Shown here: one piece after another, positions 55,064 to 63,950 of the stretch
Position numbering within the stretch: position 1 is the stretch's first letter
Layout of the letters: every line of letters begins with the position of its first letter
Made by a program: the position numbers and the translations under genes
Notes under the pieces: generated by a model
What the model saw: only the letters and a program-made list of their open reading frames with translations
Databases searched by the model: none
What the model was told of the DNA's origin: nothing
Assembly: GCA_964552015.1 (NCBI GenBank)
Contig: CAZKFR010000008.1
Span: 1 to 64,000 of the forward strand
Direction: 5' to 3'
Origin: Rhodocaloribacter sp964552015
Lineage (GTDB): Bacteria; Bacteroidota; Rhodothermia; Rhodothermales; ISCAR-4553
Length of the DNA stretch: 64,000 nt

Positions 55064-56455
55064 TCAGGGCTTTTCCAGAAGGGTCTGTCCTATGCGGCAG
55101 GTGAGGCAATGGCCCGGTGTGCAGCGGGTGCGGTAGAGTTGCTGGAGCCCCTGGCTGTCGAGCAAATGCCGGGGTTTCGTGCCGAGGTCCTCAAAGGTGC
55201 GGACCACGTGATCCCGCTCCGGCGGGAGGTGTTCGAGCAGAGCGCACACCCGTTCGAAGGGGAGGGGATGTCCGGCGTGCCGGGCCGCCAAGAGCAACCA
55301 GGGGGCCACGACGTTGGCGAGGATACGCCGGCGGCGGGGGAGCCCCAGCGTGGGGTCATGGCGACGCGAGGCGCGGAGGAGGGTGTAATGGGTCTCCCAG
55401 AAGGCGCCGGGACGTACGGCCAGCCGCCGGAGCAGCTGCTTCAGCGGGTCGGGACGCAGGAGGTCTTCGAAGAAGAGGGCCGCCGGATCATGAAGCAGGA
55501 AGGCCCGCACCATGGCCACGGCCTGCGCGAGACGGAGCACGGGGTGGTTGGCCGGCCTCAGGCGTGCGAAGGACCAGTCGGAGCGGGTCAGCCGGGGCTC
55601 GCCGACGTGAGGTTCGAGGCGAGCGAAGCGTTCGTGCAGCTCCATGACGTAGTCCGCCGTGGCGCGGTCGGCGTCCAGCAGGTCGGCAGGGCGGGGCAGG
55701 AGGCCCGCCAGGCCGAAGTGGAGCGCCTCGAGGTCGGCAGGATCCTCGTAGGGACGGAGACGGTGCAGGGGGAGGCGGCGAGCCAGCACCCGCATGGGGT
55801 CGGCGTTCTCGGCATAACCGAGTGCCGCGAACAGTTCCTCGTGCAACACGTCCGCCAGATCCGAAGGACCCCCGATCCGTTCACCAAGCCGGCCATACTT
55901 CTCCCGAAGGCGTTCCTCGGCCAGGGTGCGGACCCAGTCGCGTCGCACCGGCTCCGGTACGGAGCGCCAGCCTGTGGCGCAGGGTAGCGGCGAGGTGTCC
56001 CGGCGGAGGAAACCATAGAGCAGGGATCGTACAGGGGCCTCGAGGTGAGGATACAGGCACACTTCCGGGAGCGGCGTGCCGTCCTGCCGCTGAAGGCGGC
56101 CGGTCCACAGGTCTTCGTAAAGCGTGACGTGGAGAACGACCCGGTTATACCTCGGGTCCCGGTCGTGCCGGTGGTCCTGCCAGGTGCGTGAGGCGACGTG
56201 CACCTCCACGTCACCGGCCCACACGACCTCCCCGATGCGCAGGCGGGCCATCAGGAAGTCCGGGCCATGGCCGGTGTTGGGCTGCCCCGGGTCGAGGACG
56301 ACGACCGGCTCGCCCCGCGTGGTGCGGAGCGAGCCGGACCGGTAACGACGCGCGGCCCACAGGGCCTGCACAAAGGTCTCCGGCACGGCCGACGCACCCG
56401 GCAACGGTTCGCCGAGCAGCAGGGGAGGCGGGGCATCGTCGGGGGGGAACGACAT
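55064..56455 (-). CDS. DUF2851 family protein
   Basis: 463 aa, unknown function; DUF2851 is widespread in Bacteroidota. Seen: VQALWAARRY start, NTGHGPDFLMARLRIGEVV then GDVEVHVASRTWQDH, DPRYNRVVLHVTL and a C-terminal RTRCTPGHCLTCRIGQTLL Cys-rich tail. The D...E-x-H arrangement in the second block is reminiscent of a nuclease-like metal site but this is only a suggestion. ATG at 56455 (MSFPPDD) preferred. Lies 68 bp downstream of fumC on the same strand. Confidence 0.87.
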   Translation of the reverse strand: MSFPPDDAPPPLLLGEPLPGASAVPETFVQALWAARRYRSGSLRTTRGEPVVVLDPGQPNTGHGPDFLMARLRIGEVVWAGDVEVHVASRTWQDHRHDRDPRYNRVVLHVTLYEDLWTGRLQRQDGTPLPEVCLYPHLEAPVRSLLYGFLRRDTSPLPCATGWRSVPEPVRRDWVRTLAEERLREKYGRLGERIGGPSDLADVLHEELFAALGYAENADPMRVLARRLPLHRLRPYEDPADLEALHFGLAGLLPRPADLLDADRATADYVMELHERFARLEPHVGEPRLTRSDWSFARLRPANHPVLRLAQAVAMVRAFLLHDPAALFFEDLLRPDPLKQLLRRLAVRPGAFWETHYTLLRASRRHDPTLGLPRRRRILANVVAPWLLLAARHAGHPLPFERVCALLEHLPPERDHVVRTFEDLGTKPRHLLDSQGLQQLYRTRCTPGHCLTCRIGQTLLEKP

Positions 56456-56523
56456 GGCGGGCGGGCGTTTCCCGTTCAAACACGCCCGCCCGCCCGGTGT
56501 AACTTGCGTCCCGGCTTCGCCGC

Positions 56524-57924
56524 TCAATGCCCCGGGATGCCGGGTTCGGTCATGTCACGGACGTTGAGGTAATGGTCCAGCTCCTCGTCCGAGAGCAGAC
56601 CCATCTTCCGGACCACGTCCCGCACGGACCGACGCTCACGCGCGGCGATCTTGGCTACTTCGGCCGCCTTGTCGTATCCGATGACGGAATTGAGTGCGGT
56701 GGCAATGGCCGGGTTCAACTCGAGCAACTCGCGGCAGCGCTCCCGATCGGCTTCGATGCCTTCCAGACAGCGGGTGCGGAAAGCCTCGCAGGCGCCGGCC
56801 AGGATCTGGATGCTCTCCAGCTGGGCGTGGGCCATCACAGGCATCATCACGTTCAGTTCGAAGTTGCCGTGCTGCCCGCCAATGGTGATCGTGGTGTGGT
56901 TGCCCATGACCCGCGCACAGACCATCATCATGGCCTCGCAGAGGACCGGGTTGACTTTACCCGGCATGATCGACGAGCCGGGCTGGATGGCGGGCAGCCG
57001 GATCTCGGCCAGGCCGCTCGTGGGCCCGCTGGCCAGGTGCCGGATGTCGTTGACGATCTTCATGAGCGAGACCGCCACGGTATTCAGGGCACCGGCCGTG
57101 AGGACGTAGGCGTCCTTGGCGGCCTGGGCCTCGAAGTGGTTCTCCGCCTCGAAGAACGTCAGGCCGGTCACTTCGCTGATGATCTGGATCGCCCGCTCGG
57201 GAAATTCGATATGACGGTTGATGCCGGTGCCGGTGGCCGTTCCGCCGAGGGCCAGCCAGGACAGCTCGTCCGAAGCCGCCCGGAGCCGCCGGATGCCGTA
57301 GCGCACCTGGGTCGCATAGCCGCCGAACTCCTGGCCGAGCCGTACGGGCGTGGCGTCCATGAGGTGCGTCCGTCCGCTCTTGAGCACGTCATCAAAAGCA
57401 CGTTCTTTTTCCTCGAGGGCGGCCAACAGCCGTTCCAGGGCCGGAATCAGCTCTTCCTCGAGCGCCACACGGGCCGCAATGTGCATGGCCGTCGGAATCA
57501 CGTCGTTCGACGATTGCGACATGTTGACGTGGTCGTTCGGGTGCACCAGCTTCGACCCGCGCTGCCCGCCGAGGCGCTCCGTCGCCAGGTTGGCGATGAC
57601 CTCGTTGGCATTCATGTTCGTAGAGGTGCCACTGCCCGTCTGGTAGATGTCGAGCACGAACTGGTCATCCACCTCACCGTCGATGACCTTCTTGGCCGCG
57701 GCTATGATGGCCTCGGCTTTTTCGGCGTCGAGCAGGCCCAGGTCCCGGTTGGCGATGGCGGCCGCCATCTTGATGACGCCCAGCGCCTCGATGAACCGGC
57801 GCGGAAACCGGATGCCGCTGATCGGGAAGTTTTCCAGGGCACGCTGGGTCTGGGCGCCGTAGAGCGCGTCGGCCGGCACCCGGACCTCACCGAGTGAATC
57901 CTTCTCTATGCGATAGGAAGACAT
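56524..57924 (-). CDS. fumC: Fumarate hydratase class II
   Basis: 466 aa, TCA-cycle hydration of fumarate to malate. Seen: VPADALYGAQTQRALENFPIS, SGTSTNMNANEVIANLA, the catalytic-site TDLP-like VKSGRTHLMDATPVRLGQE, and GSSIMPGKVNPVLCEAMM. ATG at 57924 is the family start. It precedes the DUF2851 gene. Confidence 0.96.
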   Translation of the reverse strand: MSSYRIEKDSLGEVRVPADALYGAQTQRALENFPISGIRFPRRFIEALGVIKMAAAIANRDLGLLDAEKAEAIIAAAKKVIDGEVDDQFVLDIYQTGSGTSTNMNANEVIANLATERLGGQRGSKLVHPNDHVNMSQSSNDVIPTAMHIAARVALEEELIPALERLLAALEEKERAFDDVLKSGRTHLMDATPVRLGQEFGGYATQVRYGIRRLRAASDELSWLALGGTATGTGINRHIEFPERAIQIISEVTGLTFFEAENHFEAQAAKDAYVLTAGALNTVAVSLMKIVNDIRHLASGPTSGLAEIRLPAIQPGSSIMPGKVNPVLCEAMMMVCARVMGNHTTITIGGQHGNFELNVMMPVMAHAQLESIQILAGACEAFRTRCLEGIEADRERCRELLELNPAIATALNSVIGYDKAAEVAKIAARERRSVRDVVRKMGLLSDEELDHYLNVRDMTEPGIPGH

Positions 57925-58172
57925 GGGTGTACCTCCGTGCTGTGAACAGGCGATCGATGCCGGCCATGGAGCCGGCCTTCGGTCCTGCTTATATAATCCG
58001 GGGCCAGCGGAAGCGCACCCGTCCGAAGAAAAAAATCGGAGAAATTGAAGGAAGGGGTCGACCCATGACGAGGTCAAGGTGCTCGCTGCCATCATGCGGG
58101 CCGGGGGCAACGTGACGACGTTGGGGCAGACGAGCAGCGTGTGCCCGCGACCGGAGGGGCTTCAGAACGACG
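57925..58172. promoter_or_regulatory. Intergenic region upstream of fumC
   Basis: 248 bp. On the minus strand a TTATATAAG core (near 57986-57994) is a plausible -10-like element for fumC. A short A-rich hairpin, CCGAAGAAAAAAATCGG at 58022-58038, lies upstream. Otherwise nothing recognised. Confidence 0.4.
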
Positions 58173-60560
58173 TCAGAAGGGGATCTCGCCGGCAGGCTGG
58201 GTGGGCGTGTGCTCGTGGGCGACGAGGCGGATACCCTCGGCCGAGAAGCCGAACATGTCTTCGGGGGAGAAGAGAAGCCTGAAATCGTGTTCGGCGAAGA
58301 AGGGTTCGAACTTGCGGGCGAATTCGTCGAGGCGCCGGAGGTAATAGGCGGTGTTCTCGTCGGGAGCGTTCGGGTCCCAGGCCTCGGCGAGGCGGGCGTT
58401 TTCGAAGCCGGTGACATGGGCCCCGGTGCCGGTGATGTAGTAGGCGATGCGGTCTCCCTTGCGGACGGGTTGCCCGGTGCGCTCGGCACGTTGCCGGGCC
58501 AGTTCATACGTGGCCGCCCGGGGGCGCCGCCCGGCCGCTACGTCGGCTTCGTACTGTTCGAGTGTATCCTTGAGGGTCTCGGTGCGGGCGAAGTCCTCGA
58601 CGCCTTCCCAGGCGTGGGTCAGGATGCGTTGCCGGTAGGCAAGGTAGAGGTCGTGCAGGCCCTGCAGGTCCTCGTTCATCAGGAGGCGGACGGCCTCGCG
58701 GACGAACCGCCGCCCGAACCGTTCGACGGACCGCGAGACGAGCGAGGAGCCCTTGAACCGGAGGCGGTCGTCGTAGGTCAGCAGGGCGTAGTTCTTCTTC
58801 TTGTACGAAAACATCTTTTTGAACCGCCCTTCGAACCCGATGCGGATGCCTTCGGGCATGGCCTCGTTGAGCCGCTCGATGAAGGCGCGCTCGTCGGCTT
58901 CGCCCTGCACGGCGGGCGGGGGGACGAACAGGACGCCGTCCGTGTCCACTTCGATCACACGCCCGCCGGCCTCCCGGATCAGGCCGATGATCCGGCGCAA
59001 CAACTCCTGTCCGGTCCGGGCGACCCGGTCGGCCTCTTCGAAATCGTTGAACAGGGCCAGGCTGAAGCCAAGATGCCCGTAGAAGCTGTTGATGAGTACC
59101 TTGAACGAATTCTGCCGCGCGTCGAGTTCGCTGCGGCTCCGGGCGTCGGGGGCCGTCTTCATCTGCCGTTTCGTCTCGAGGCGGAGGTCGGTCAGGCGGC
59201 GGAGGAGGGTCGAGAAGAGGCCGAGGGCATCGCTCCGGGGCCGCACGTCATAGCGGAGCATGATCGACGGGTACAGGCTTTCGACGTCGGCGTAGACGAT
59301 GGGGCCGGCCACCCCGGTAAAGAAGATATCCGTATAGCCGCCGGCCGTCTGGCTGCCCGCGCGACTTCGGGGCAGGCTGTGCCGCCGCCGCAGGTATTCG
59401 CGGACGAAGAGGGCCTCGATCTTGGCGGCCGGGCCGGTGCGGGCGACCTGCCCGTAGGGCATCGGGAGCATCTGCGTGAGGTAGAACGTCGAGCCGGAGA
59501 GGTGGCGGGCCAGGCGTTCCGTCTCGGTGGCGTCGTCGAGTGCGTAGGCCAGGAGGCGAGCGGGGTCTTCCCGCCACACCCGGGCCAGGTCGGTCCCCTC
59601 GATGTACGTACGATCCCGGGCGGCGAAGCCGAAATAGCGAGCGGCGGCCTTGAGGCCGTACGCGGGCAGGTCGCGTTTGAACACGTCGTAACTCATCACC
59701 TGGAAGTAGGTGTCGATGACATGCCGGCCGGCGATCTCGAGGGCCGGGTAATCGACGGACCGTTCCGCGAAGCGCATCGAGGCGGGAAAGACGCGGGGCA
59801 GGCTGCCGTCACGCCCCAGGCGGAACGGCACCCCGTGGCGTTCACAGCGGGCCATCAGGTAGGCCAGGTCGAAGGCGTAGATGTTGTGTCCCTCGATGAC
59901 GTCCGGGTCCCGCTCGCGTACGATCTCGACGAGCCGCCGCAGCAGCATGGCCTCGTCGGCACAGGGTTCGCCGTGCCGCACCTCGATGCCGGGCGCCAGG
60001 TGGAGCAGGTGCCGCCAGCCCCGGTTATCCGAAAGCGCCACGGCGATGATCGCATCCCCGGGTCGGGACGCGAGGGGAAAGCCTTCCTCGGCATACACCT
60101 CGATGTCGAGTTGCAGCCGGTGCAGGTCATCGAAGGCCATCCCCTTGAAGCAGGTACGGCCCGACTGCATCAGGTACTGCTGGGCCGGGCTGGTGATCAG
60201 GTAGAGCGGAGTGGGGGCTTCGGGCTTCGTAGCGCGTTCGACGTGACGGAGGGCTTCCCAGTAGGCACCCCATGTGTGGAAGACGACCAGGTACCGGTAG
60301 GCGTTTTCTCCGGCAAGGTGCTGGAAGCGGTAACGCTCCCGGGGGAAGCCGCGCAGGTAGGTGATCTCGCTCAGGAAAAAGAAGGGATAGAAGGGGACGT
60401 CCTCGGTCTGGATGGAAGCCCCGTCCTCGGCGCGCCGGTACAGGCGCATCCGGGCCGGGTCACCGTCGAGGAGCGGCTGCACATCGATCAGGCCGGGCAG
60501 TGGATCGTGCCCGTAGAGGGCCACGTCGGCGGTGGGCGGTGGGGTGGGGGAGGCCGTCAC
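58173..60560 (-). CDS. Family B DNA polymerase
   Basis: 795 aa. Exonuclease motifs: exo I LQLDIEVYAEEG (D152, E154), exo II GHNIYAFDLAYL (N226, D231), exo III YALDDATETERL (Y339, D343). Polymerase motifs: A VYADVESLYPSIML (D425), B KVLINSFYGHLG (K487, N491, Y494) and C IEVDTDGVLF (D539, D541). The 3'-5' exonuclease residues are intact. Motif layout resembles archaeal-type family B more than the E. coli Pol II form (which is about 780 aa too), but that placement needs a phylogeny. It is monocistronic, divergent from the MIPS gene. Role in replication or repair is unknown. Confidence 0.93.
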   Translation of the reverse strand: MTASPTPPPTADVALYGHDPLPGLIDVQPLLDGDPARMRLYRRAEDGASIQTEDVPFYPFFFLSEITYLRGFPRERYRFQHLAGENAYRYLVVFHTWGAYWEALRHVERATKPEAPTPLYLITSPAQQYLMQSGRTCFKGMAFDDLHRLQLDIEVYAEEGFPLASRPGDAIIAVALSDNRGWRHLLHLAPGIEVRHGEPCADEAMLLRRLVEIVRERDPDVIEGHNIYAFDLAYLMARCERHGVPFRLGRDGSLPRVFPASMRFAERSVDYPALEIAGRHVIDTYFQVMSYDVFKRDLPAYGLKAAARYFGFAARDRTYIEGTDLARVWREDPARLLAYALDDATETERLARHLSGSTFYLTQMLPMPYGQVARTGPAAKIEALFVREYLRRRHSLPRSRAGSQTAGGYTDIFFTGVAGPIVYADVESLYPSIMLRYDVRPRSDALGLFSTLLRRLTDLRLETKRQMKTAPDARSRSELDARQNSFKVLINSFYGHLGFSLALFNDFEEADRVARTGQELLRRIIGLIREAGGRVIEVDTDGVLFVPPPAVQGEADERAFIERLNEAMPEGIRIGFEGRFKKMFSYKKKNYALLTYDDRLRFKGSSLVSRSVERFGRRFVREAVRLLMNEDLQGLHDLYLAYRQRILTHAWEGVEDFARTETLKDTLEQYEADVAAGRRPRAATYELARQRAERTGQPVRKGDRIAYYITGTGAHVTGFENARLAEAWDPNAPDENTAYYLRRLDEFARKFEPFFAEHDFRLLFSPEDMFGFSAEGIRLVAHEHTPTQPAGEIPF

Positions 60561-60817
60561 GGGAGGGGCTGGTTGCAGGGTGGTAGGGCCACGTACGCTC
60601 CGGGCGGAGGTGCGTACAACCGCAGAACACGCCTGAAATTACGGGATTGTTCGCAGGGAGTTAGCATATTGTTAAGAAAGGAATCCCTATCTTGCTCCGT
60701 TCCGTATGAAGGGCCGTGCCGCAAGGTGCAAGGTGCCTCTCCTGCGGCTACCGTGGTGCTCCGCTCGAGGGCGTCGCGGTGGGACAGCACGATTCATCGC
60801 TCAAACCCTTTCTTTCA
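60561..60817. promoter_or_regulatory. Divergent intergenic region between polB and the MIPS gene
   Basis: 257 bp with no gene. It contains the presumed promoters of both genes, including the TTG-N16-TATCTTG candidate at 60669-60694 on the plus strand. Confidence 0.4.
60669..60694 (+). promoter_or_regulatory. Candidate promoter of the MIPS/IPCT pair
   Basis: TTG (60669-60671), 16 bases, then TATCTTG (60688-60694), similar to the Bacteroidota TAnnTTTG -7 element. About 125 bp before the MIPS ATG. Low confidence. Confidence 0.3.
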
Positions 60818-62140
60818 ATGCGCGTTTCGACCATTGCGCCCCACGAGGGCAAACTGCTGGTTCTGTTGCCCGGCATGGGCGCCGTTGCCACCACCTTCAT
60901 TGCCGGCGTCGAGGCCGTGCGCCGGGGGATGGCCAAACCCATCGGCTCGATCACGCAGATGCAAACGATCCGACTGGGCAAACGCTCCGAGAATCGCAAC
61001 CCCCTCATCCGCGACTTCATGCCGCTGGCTCCGCTGGAGGATCTGGCCTTTGCCGGGTGGGACGTCTATCCGGATGATGCGTACGAGGCGGCTGTCCGGG
61101 CGCAGGTGCTCGAGGCCCGACACCTCGAACCCATGGCCGATTTCCTCCGGAGCATCAAGCCGATGCCGGCGGCCTTCGAGAAGGCGTATGCCAAGAAACT
61201 TGACGGCACCAACGTCAAGAAGGCGGCCAACAAGTTCGAGCTGGCCCAGATGCTGCGCGATGACATCCGTCGGCAGATCGACGAGACCGGGGCGACCCGC
61301 GCGGTGATGGTCTGGTGCGGCTCCACCGAGGTCTACCTTCGCCCGGCGGCCTGCCATCAGAGCATCGAAGCCTTCGAAGAGGGGATGCGCCACAACGATC
61401 CGGCCATCGCACCCTCGCAGCTCTACGCCTATGCCGCCATCATGGAGGGCGTCCCGTACGCCAACGGCGCGCCCAACCTCTCGGCCGACGTGCCCGCGCT
61501 CGAACAGCTGGCCCTCGAACGCGGCGTCCCCATTGCCGGGAAAGACTTCAAGACGGGCCAGACGCTCATGAAGACCATTCTGGCGCCCGGCTTCAAGGCC
61601 CGCATGCTCGGCATCCAGGGCTGGTTCTCGACCAACATCCTGGGCAACCGCGACGGGGAGGTGCTCGACGACCCGGAAAACTTCCGCTCCAAGGAAGTCA
61701 CGAAGTCCGGCGTGCTCGACACCATCCTCCAGCCTGACCTCTATCCCGAGCTCTACAAAGACCTCTACCACAAGGTCCGCATCAACTATTACCCGCCGCG
61801 CGGCGACGCCAAGGAGGGCTGGGACAACATCGACATCTTCGGGTGGCTCGGCTATCCGATGCAGATCAAGGTGGACTTCCTCTGCCGGGATTCGATCCTG
61901 GCGGCGCCCATCGTCCTCGACCTGGCCCTTTTCCTCGACCTGGCCGGTCGGGCCGGGAAGAAGGGCATTCAGGAATGGCTCTCGTTTTACTTCAAGAGCC
62001 CGCACGTCGAGGAAGGGCACGTGCAGGAGCATGACCTGTTCATCCAGCACTTCCGGCTCAAGAACACGCTCCGCGTGATGGGCGGCGAGGAGCCGATCAC
62101 CCATCTGTCGGAGAGCTACGAAGAGGAGTTTGATCATTGA
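60818..62140 (+). CDS. Inositol-3-phosphate synthase
   Basis: 440 aa NAD-dependent enzyme converting glucose-6-phosphate to L-myo-inositol-1(3)-phosphate. Seen: LLVLLPGMGAVATTFIAGVEA, the catalytic Lys and Asn blocks in KDFKTGQTLMKT, VLDTILQPDLYP and WLGYPMQIKVDFLCRDSILAA. Full length for the short bacterial class. ATG at 60818 chosen (MRVSTIAPHE); the longer reading begins in the intergenic region. Ends in a 3-bp stop overlap with the region before the cytidylyltransferase start. Confidence 0.94.
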   Translation: MRVSTIAPHEGKLLVLLPGMGAVATTFIAGVEAVRRGMAKPIGSITQMQTIRLGKRSENRNPLIRDFMPLAPLEDLAFAGWDVYPDDAYEAAVRAQVLEARHLEPMADFLRSIKPMPAAFEKAYAKKLDGTNVKKAANKFELAQMLRDDIRRQIDETGATRAVMVWCGSTEVYLRPAACHQSIEAFEEGMRHNDPAIAPSQLYAYAAIMEGVPYANGAPNLSADVPALEQLALERGVPIAGKDFKTGQTLMKTILAPGFKARMLGIQGWFSTNILGNRDGEVLDDPENFRSKEVTKSGVLDTILQPDLYPELYKDLYHKVRINYYPPRGDAKEGWDNIDIFGWLGYPMQIKVDFLCRDSILAAPIVLDLALFLDLAGRAGKKGIQEWLSFYFKSPHVEEGHVQEHDLFIQHFRLKNTLRVMGGEEPITHLSESYEEEFDH

Positions 62141-62154
62141 GCCGGGAGGAGATC

Positions 62155-62907
62155 ATGCCGCAGACCCCCACGACCGGCGTCATCCTGGCGGCGGGCTTCG
62201 GCTCGCGGCTGCGGGGCGTCTCGCGCGAGACCGCCCTCAAGCCGCTTACGCCGGTGGCCGGACGACCGCTGCTGTTGCGTACGCTCGACAGCCTCGCGGT
62301 GGCCGGCTGCCGGCAGGCCGTCATCGTCCTGGGCTTCGGGGCGGAGGACGTGCGGGATGCCGTTCAGGAGGCCTACGACGGGCCGCTCGAGCTGGCTTTC
62401 GCCTTCAACCCGCACTACACGCTGAAGAACGGGCTCTCCGTGCTGGCCGCCCGCCCGTTCGTGGAGGGCACGTTTCTGCTCACGATGGCGGACCACGTCT
62501 TCGGGGACGAGGTGATGGTGCTGGCCGGCAACCACACCCCCGTCGTGGGCGGGGCCACGCTGCTGGTCGATTATAAGCTCGACACCATCTTCGACATGGA
62601 CGACGCCACGAAGGTGCTCGAGCGGGAAGGCCGCATCGTGGACATCGGCAAGACGATCCCGGAGTACAATTGCATCGACACGGGGGCGTTTGTCTGCACC
62701 GAGGGCCTCATGGATGCCCTGGAGGCCGTCTATGCCGAACAGGGGGACGCCTCGCTGTCCGAAGGGGTCGCCCGGCTGGCCGCCGAGGGCTTGATGTACG
62801 TCCTCGACATCGGGGAGGGGTTCTGGCAGGACGTGGACACCCCGGCCATGCTTCGCTACGCCGAAACCGTCCTCGAACAGCGCGAGAACGCCAACGTGGA
62901 CCGGTAA
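62155..62907 (+). CDS. Probable CTP:inositol-1-phosphate cytidylyltransferase
   Basis: 250 aa nucleotidyltransferase-fold protein. Seen: GVILAAGFGSRLRGVSRETA then LKPLTPVAGRPLL, TFLLTMADHVFGDEVM, which matches the cytidylyltransferase of DIP/inositol-lipid pathways, and WQDVDTPAMLRYAE at the end. A clear Shine-Dalgarno GGGAGGAG precedes the ATG at 62155, which is why this start is used rather than an upstream TTG overlapping the preceding stop. Adjacency to inositol phosphate synthase supports CDP-inositol formation, but the substrate is inferred. The membrane transferase that would use it is not in the window. Confidence 0.8.
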   Translation: MPQTPTTGVILAAGFGSRLRGVSRETALKPLTPVAGRPLLLRTLDSLAVAGCRQAVIVLGFGAEDVRDAVQEAYDGPLELAFAFNPHYTLKNGLSVLAARPFVEGTFLLTMADHVFGDEVMVLAGNHTPVVGGATLLVDYKLDTIFDMDDATKVLEREGRIVDIGKTIPEYNCIDTGAFVCTEGLMDALEAVYAEQGDASLSEGVARLAAEGLMYVLDIGEGFWQDVDTPAMLRYAETVLEQRENANVDR

Positions 62908-62926
62908 CAACCCGGATGATCGCCTC

Positions 62927-62974
62927 GGAAGGCACCGGGCGGCGGAACACTTTCCGTACGTACCGGTGCCTTCC
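62927..62974. terminator. Long inverted repeat, possible terminator
   Basis: Perfect 12-bp arms GGAAGGCACCGG (62927-62938) and CCGGTGCCTTCC (62963-62974) around a 24-base loop. No clear T run follows on either strand, so it may be a weak or Rho-independent terminator, or a processing signal, between the cytidylyltransferase and msrB. Confidence 0.5.
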
Positions 62975-63002
62975 TCGTTCATGTCAACAGACGGAATCGG
63001 GT

Positions 63003-63416
63003 ATGGAGAAGGTGCACAGGTCGGATGCGGAGTGGCGGGCGCTCCTCGATGAGGAGACGTACCGCATCACCCGGCAAAAAGGGACCGAGCGGGCCTTTAC
63101 CGGACGATACTGGAATCATAAGGACAAGGGCGTGTACCGCTGTGCCTGCTGCGGAGCGACCCTTTTCAGCAGTGAGGCGAAGTACGACTCCGGCAGCGGA
63201 TGGCCGAGTTTCTACGCGCCCGTCGCCCCGGAGCACGTGGCGACGGCAGAGGATCGCAGCCTCGCGATGCGGCGCACGGAGGTGCTCTGCGCGCGGTGCG
63301 ATGCCCACCTCGGCCACGTCTTCGACGACGGACCGGCCCCGACCGGGCTGCGCTACTGCATCAACTCGGCCGCCCTGCGCTTCGAGCCGGAGGACGCGTC
63401 CGGCGAAGCCGCCTGA
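63003..63416 (+). CDS. msrB: Peptide-methionine (R)-S-oxide reductase
   Basis: 137 aa. Seen: SDAEWRALLDEETYRITRQKG then TERAFTG, CCGATLFSSEAKYDSGSGWPSF with zinc Cys pair, CARCDAHLGHVFDDGPAPTG with the second pair, and catalytic Cys in LRYCINSAALRF. Full-length stand-alone MsrB. ATG at 63003. Confidence 0.95.
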   Translation: MEKVHRSDAEWRALLDEETYRITRQKGTERAFTGRYWNHKDKGVYRCACCGATLFSSEAKYDSGSGWPSFYAPVAPEHVATAEDRSLAMRRTEVLCARCDAHLGHVFDDGPAPTGLRYCINSAALRFEPEDASGEAA

Positions 63417-63440
63417 CGCGCCGGACCCGGGCCGCTATGT

Positions 63441-63872
63441 TCAACCGGTGAGCCGGGCGTCGAGGACGATCTCCGCGCCGGCGAGCACTTTCGATACGGG
63501 ACACCCCTGCTTGGCGGCTTCGGCCTTTTCCCGGAAGGTCGCCTCGTCGATGCCCGGCACGTCGGCTTCGGTATGCAGTTCGATCTTCGGGATATGGAAG
63601 CCGCCCTCGGGGTGCTTCTGCAGGTGGACCCGGGCGGTGGTGTGGACGCGGCGGGGCGGGTAGCCGGCCTGGGCGAGCCCGTGCGAGAGCGCCATCGAAA
63701 AGCAGCCGGCGTGGGCCGCCGCGATCAGTTCTTCGGGGTTGGTCCCCGTGCCTTCCTCGAAGCGCGAGGCGAAGGAGTAGGCACCCTCGAAGGCGCCACC
63801 GCCGAATTTCATGGTTCCTTTTCCGGAAGGCAGGTCGCCTTCCCAGACGGCTTCGGCTGTGCGAACAGGCAT
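63441..63872 (-). CDS. OsmC family peroxiredoxin-like protein
   Basis: 143 aa. Seen: the two redox Cys motifs GTGTNPEELIAAAHAGCFSMA and KQGCPVSKVLAG, plus VHTTARVHLQK; OsmC-type (not Ohr) by its short N-terminus. Reduces organic hydroperoxides with a thiol partner. Convergent with msrB, 24 bp apart. Confidence 0.93.
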   Translation of the reverse strand: MPVRTAEAVWEGDLPSGKGTMKFGGGAFEGAYSFASRFEEGTGTNPEELIAAAHAGCFSMALSHGLAQAGYPPRRVHTTARVHLQKHPEGGFHIPKIELHTEADVPGIDEATFREKAEAAKQGCPVSKVLAGAEIVLDARLTG

Positions 63873-63950
63873 GGTGAATCGTCGGGTTGTTCTCTGGATG
63901 GATCAGTTGCCTGCAATATAGTAGCGGGCCGGGAAAGTAGGTAGCCGTCG

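Noticed and set aside
58209..61307. 1032-codon plus-strand frame across polB into the MIPS gene
   Set aside because: Opposite-strand shadow of the DNA polymerase continuing into the wrong frame of MIPS; no motif and both real genes are secure.
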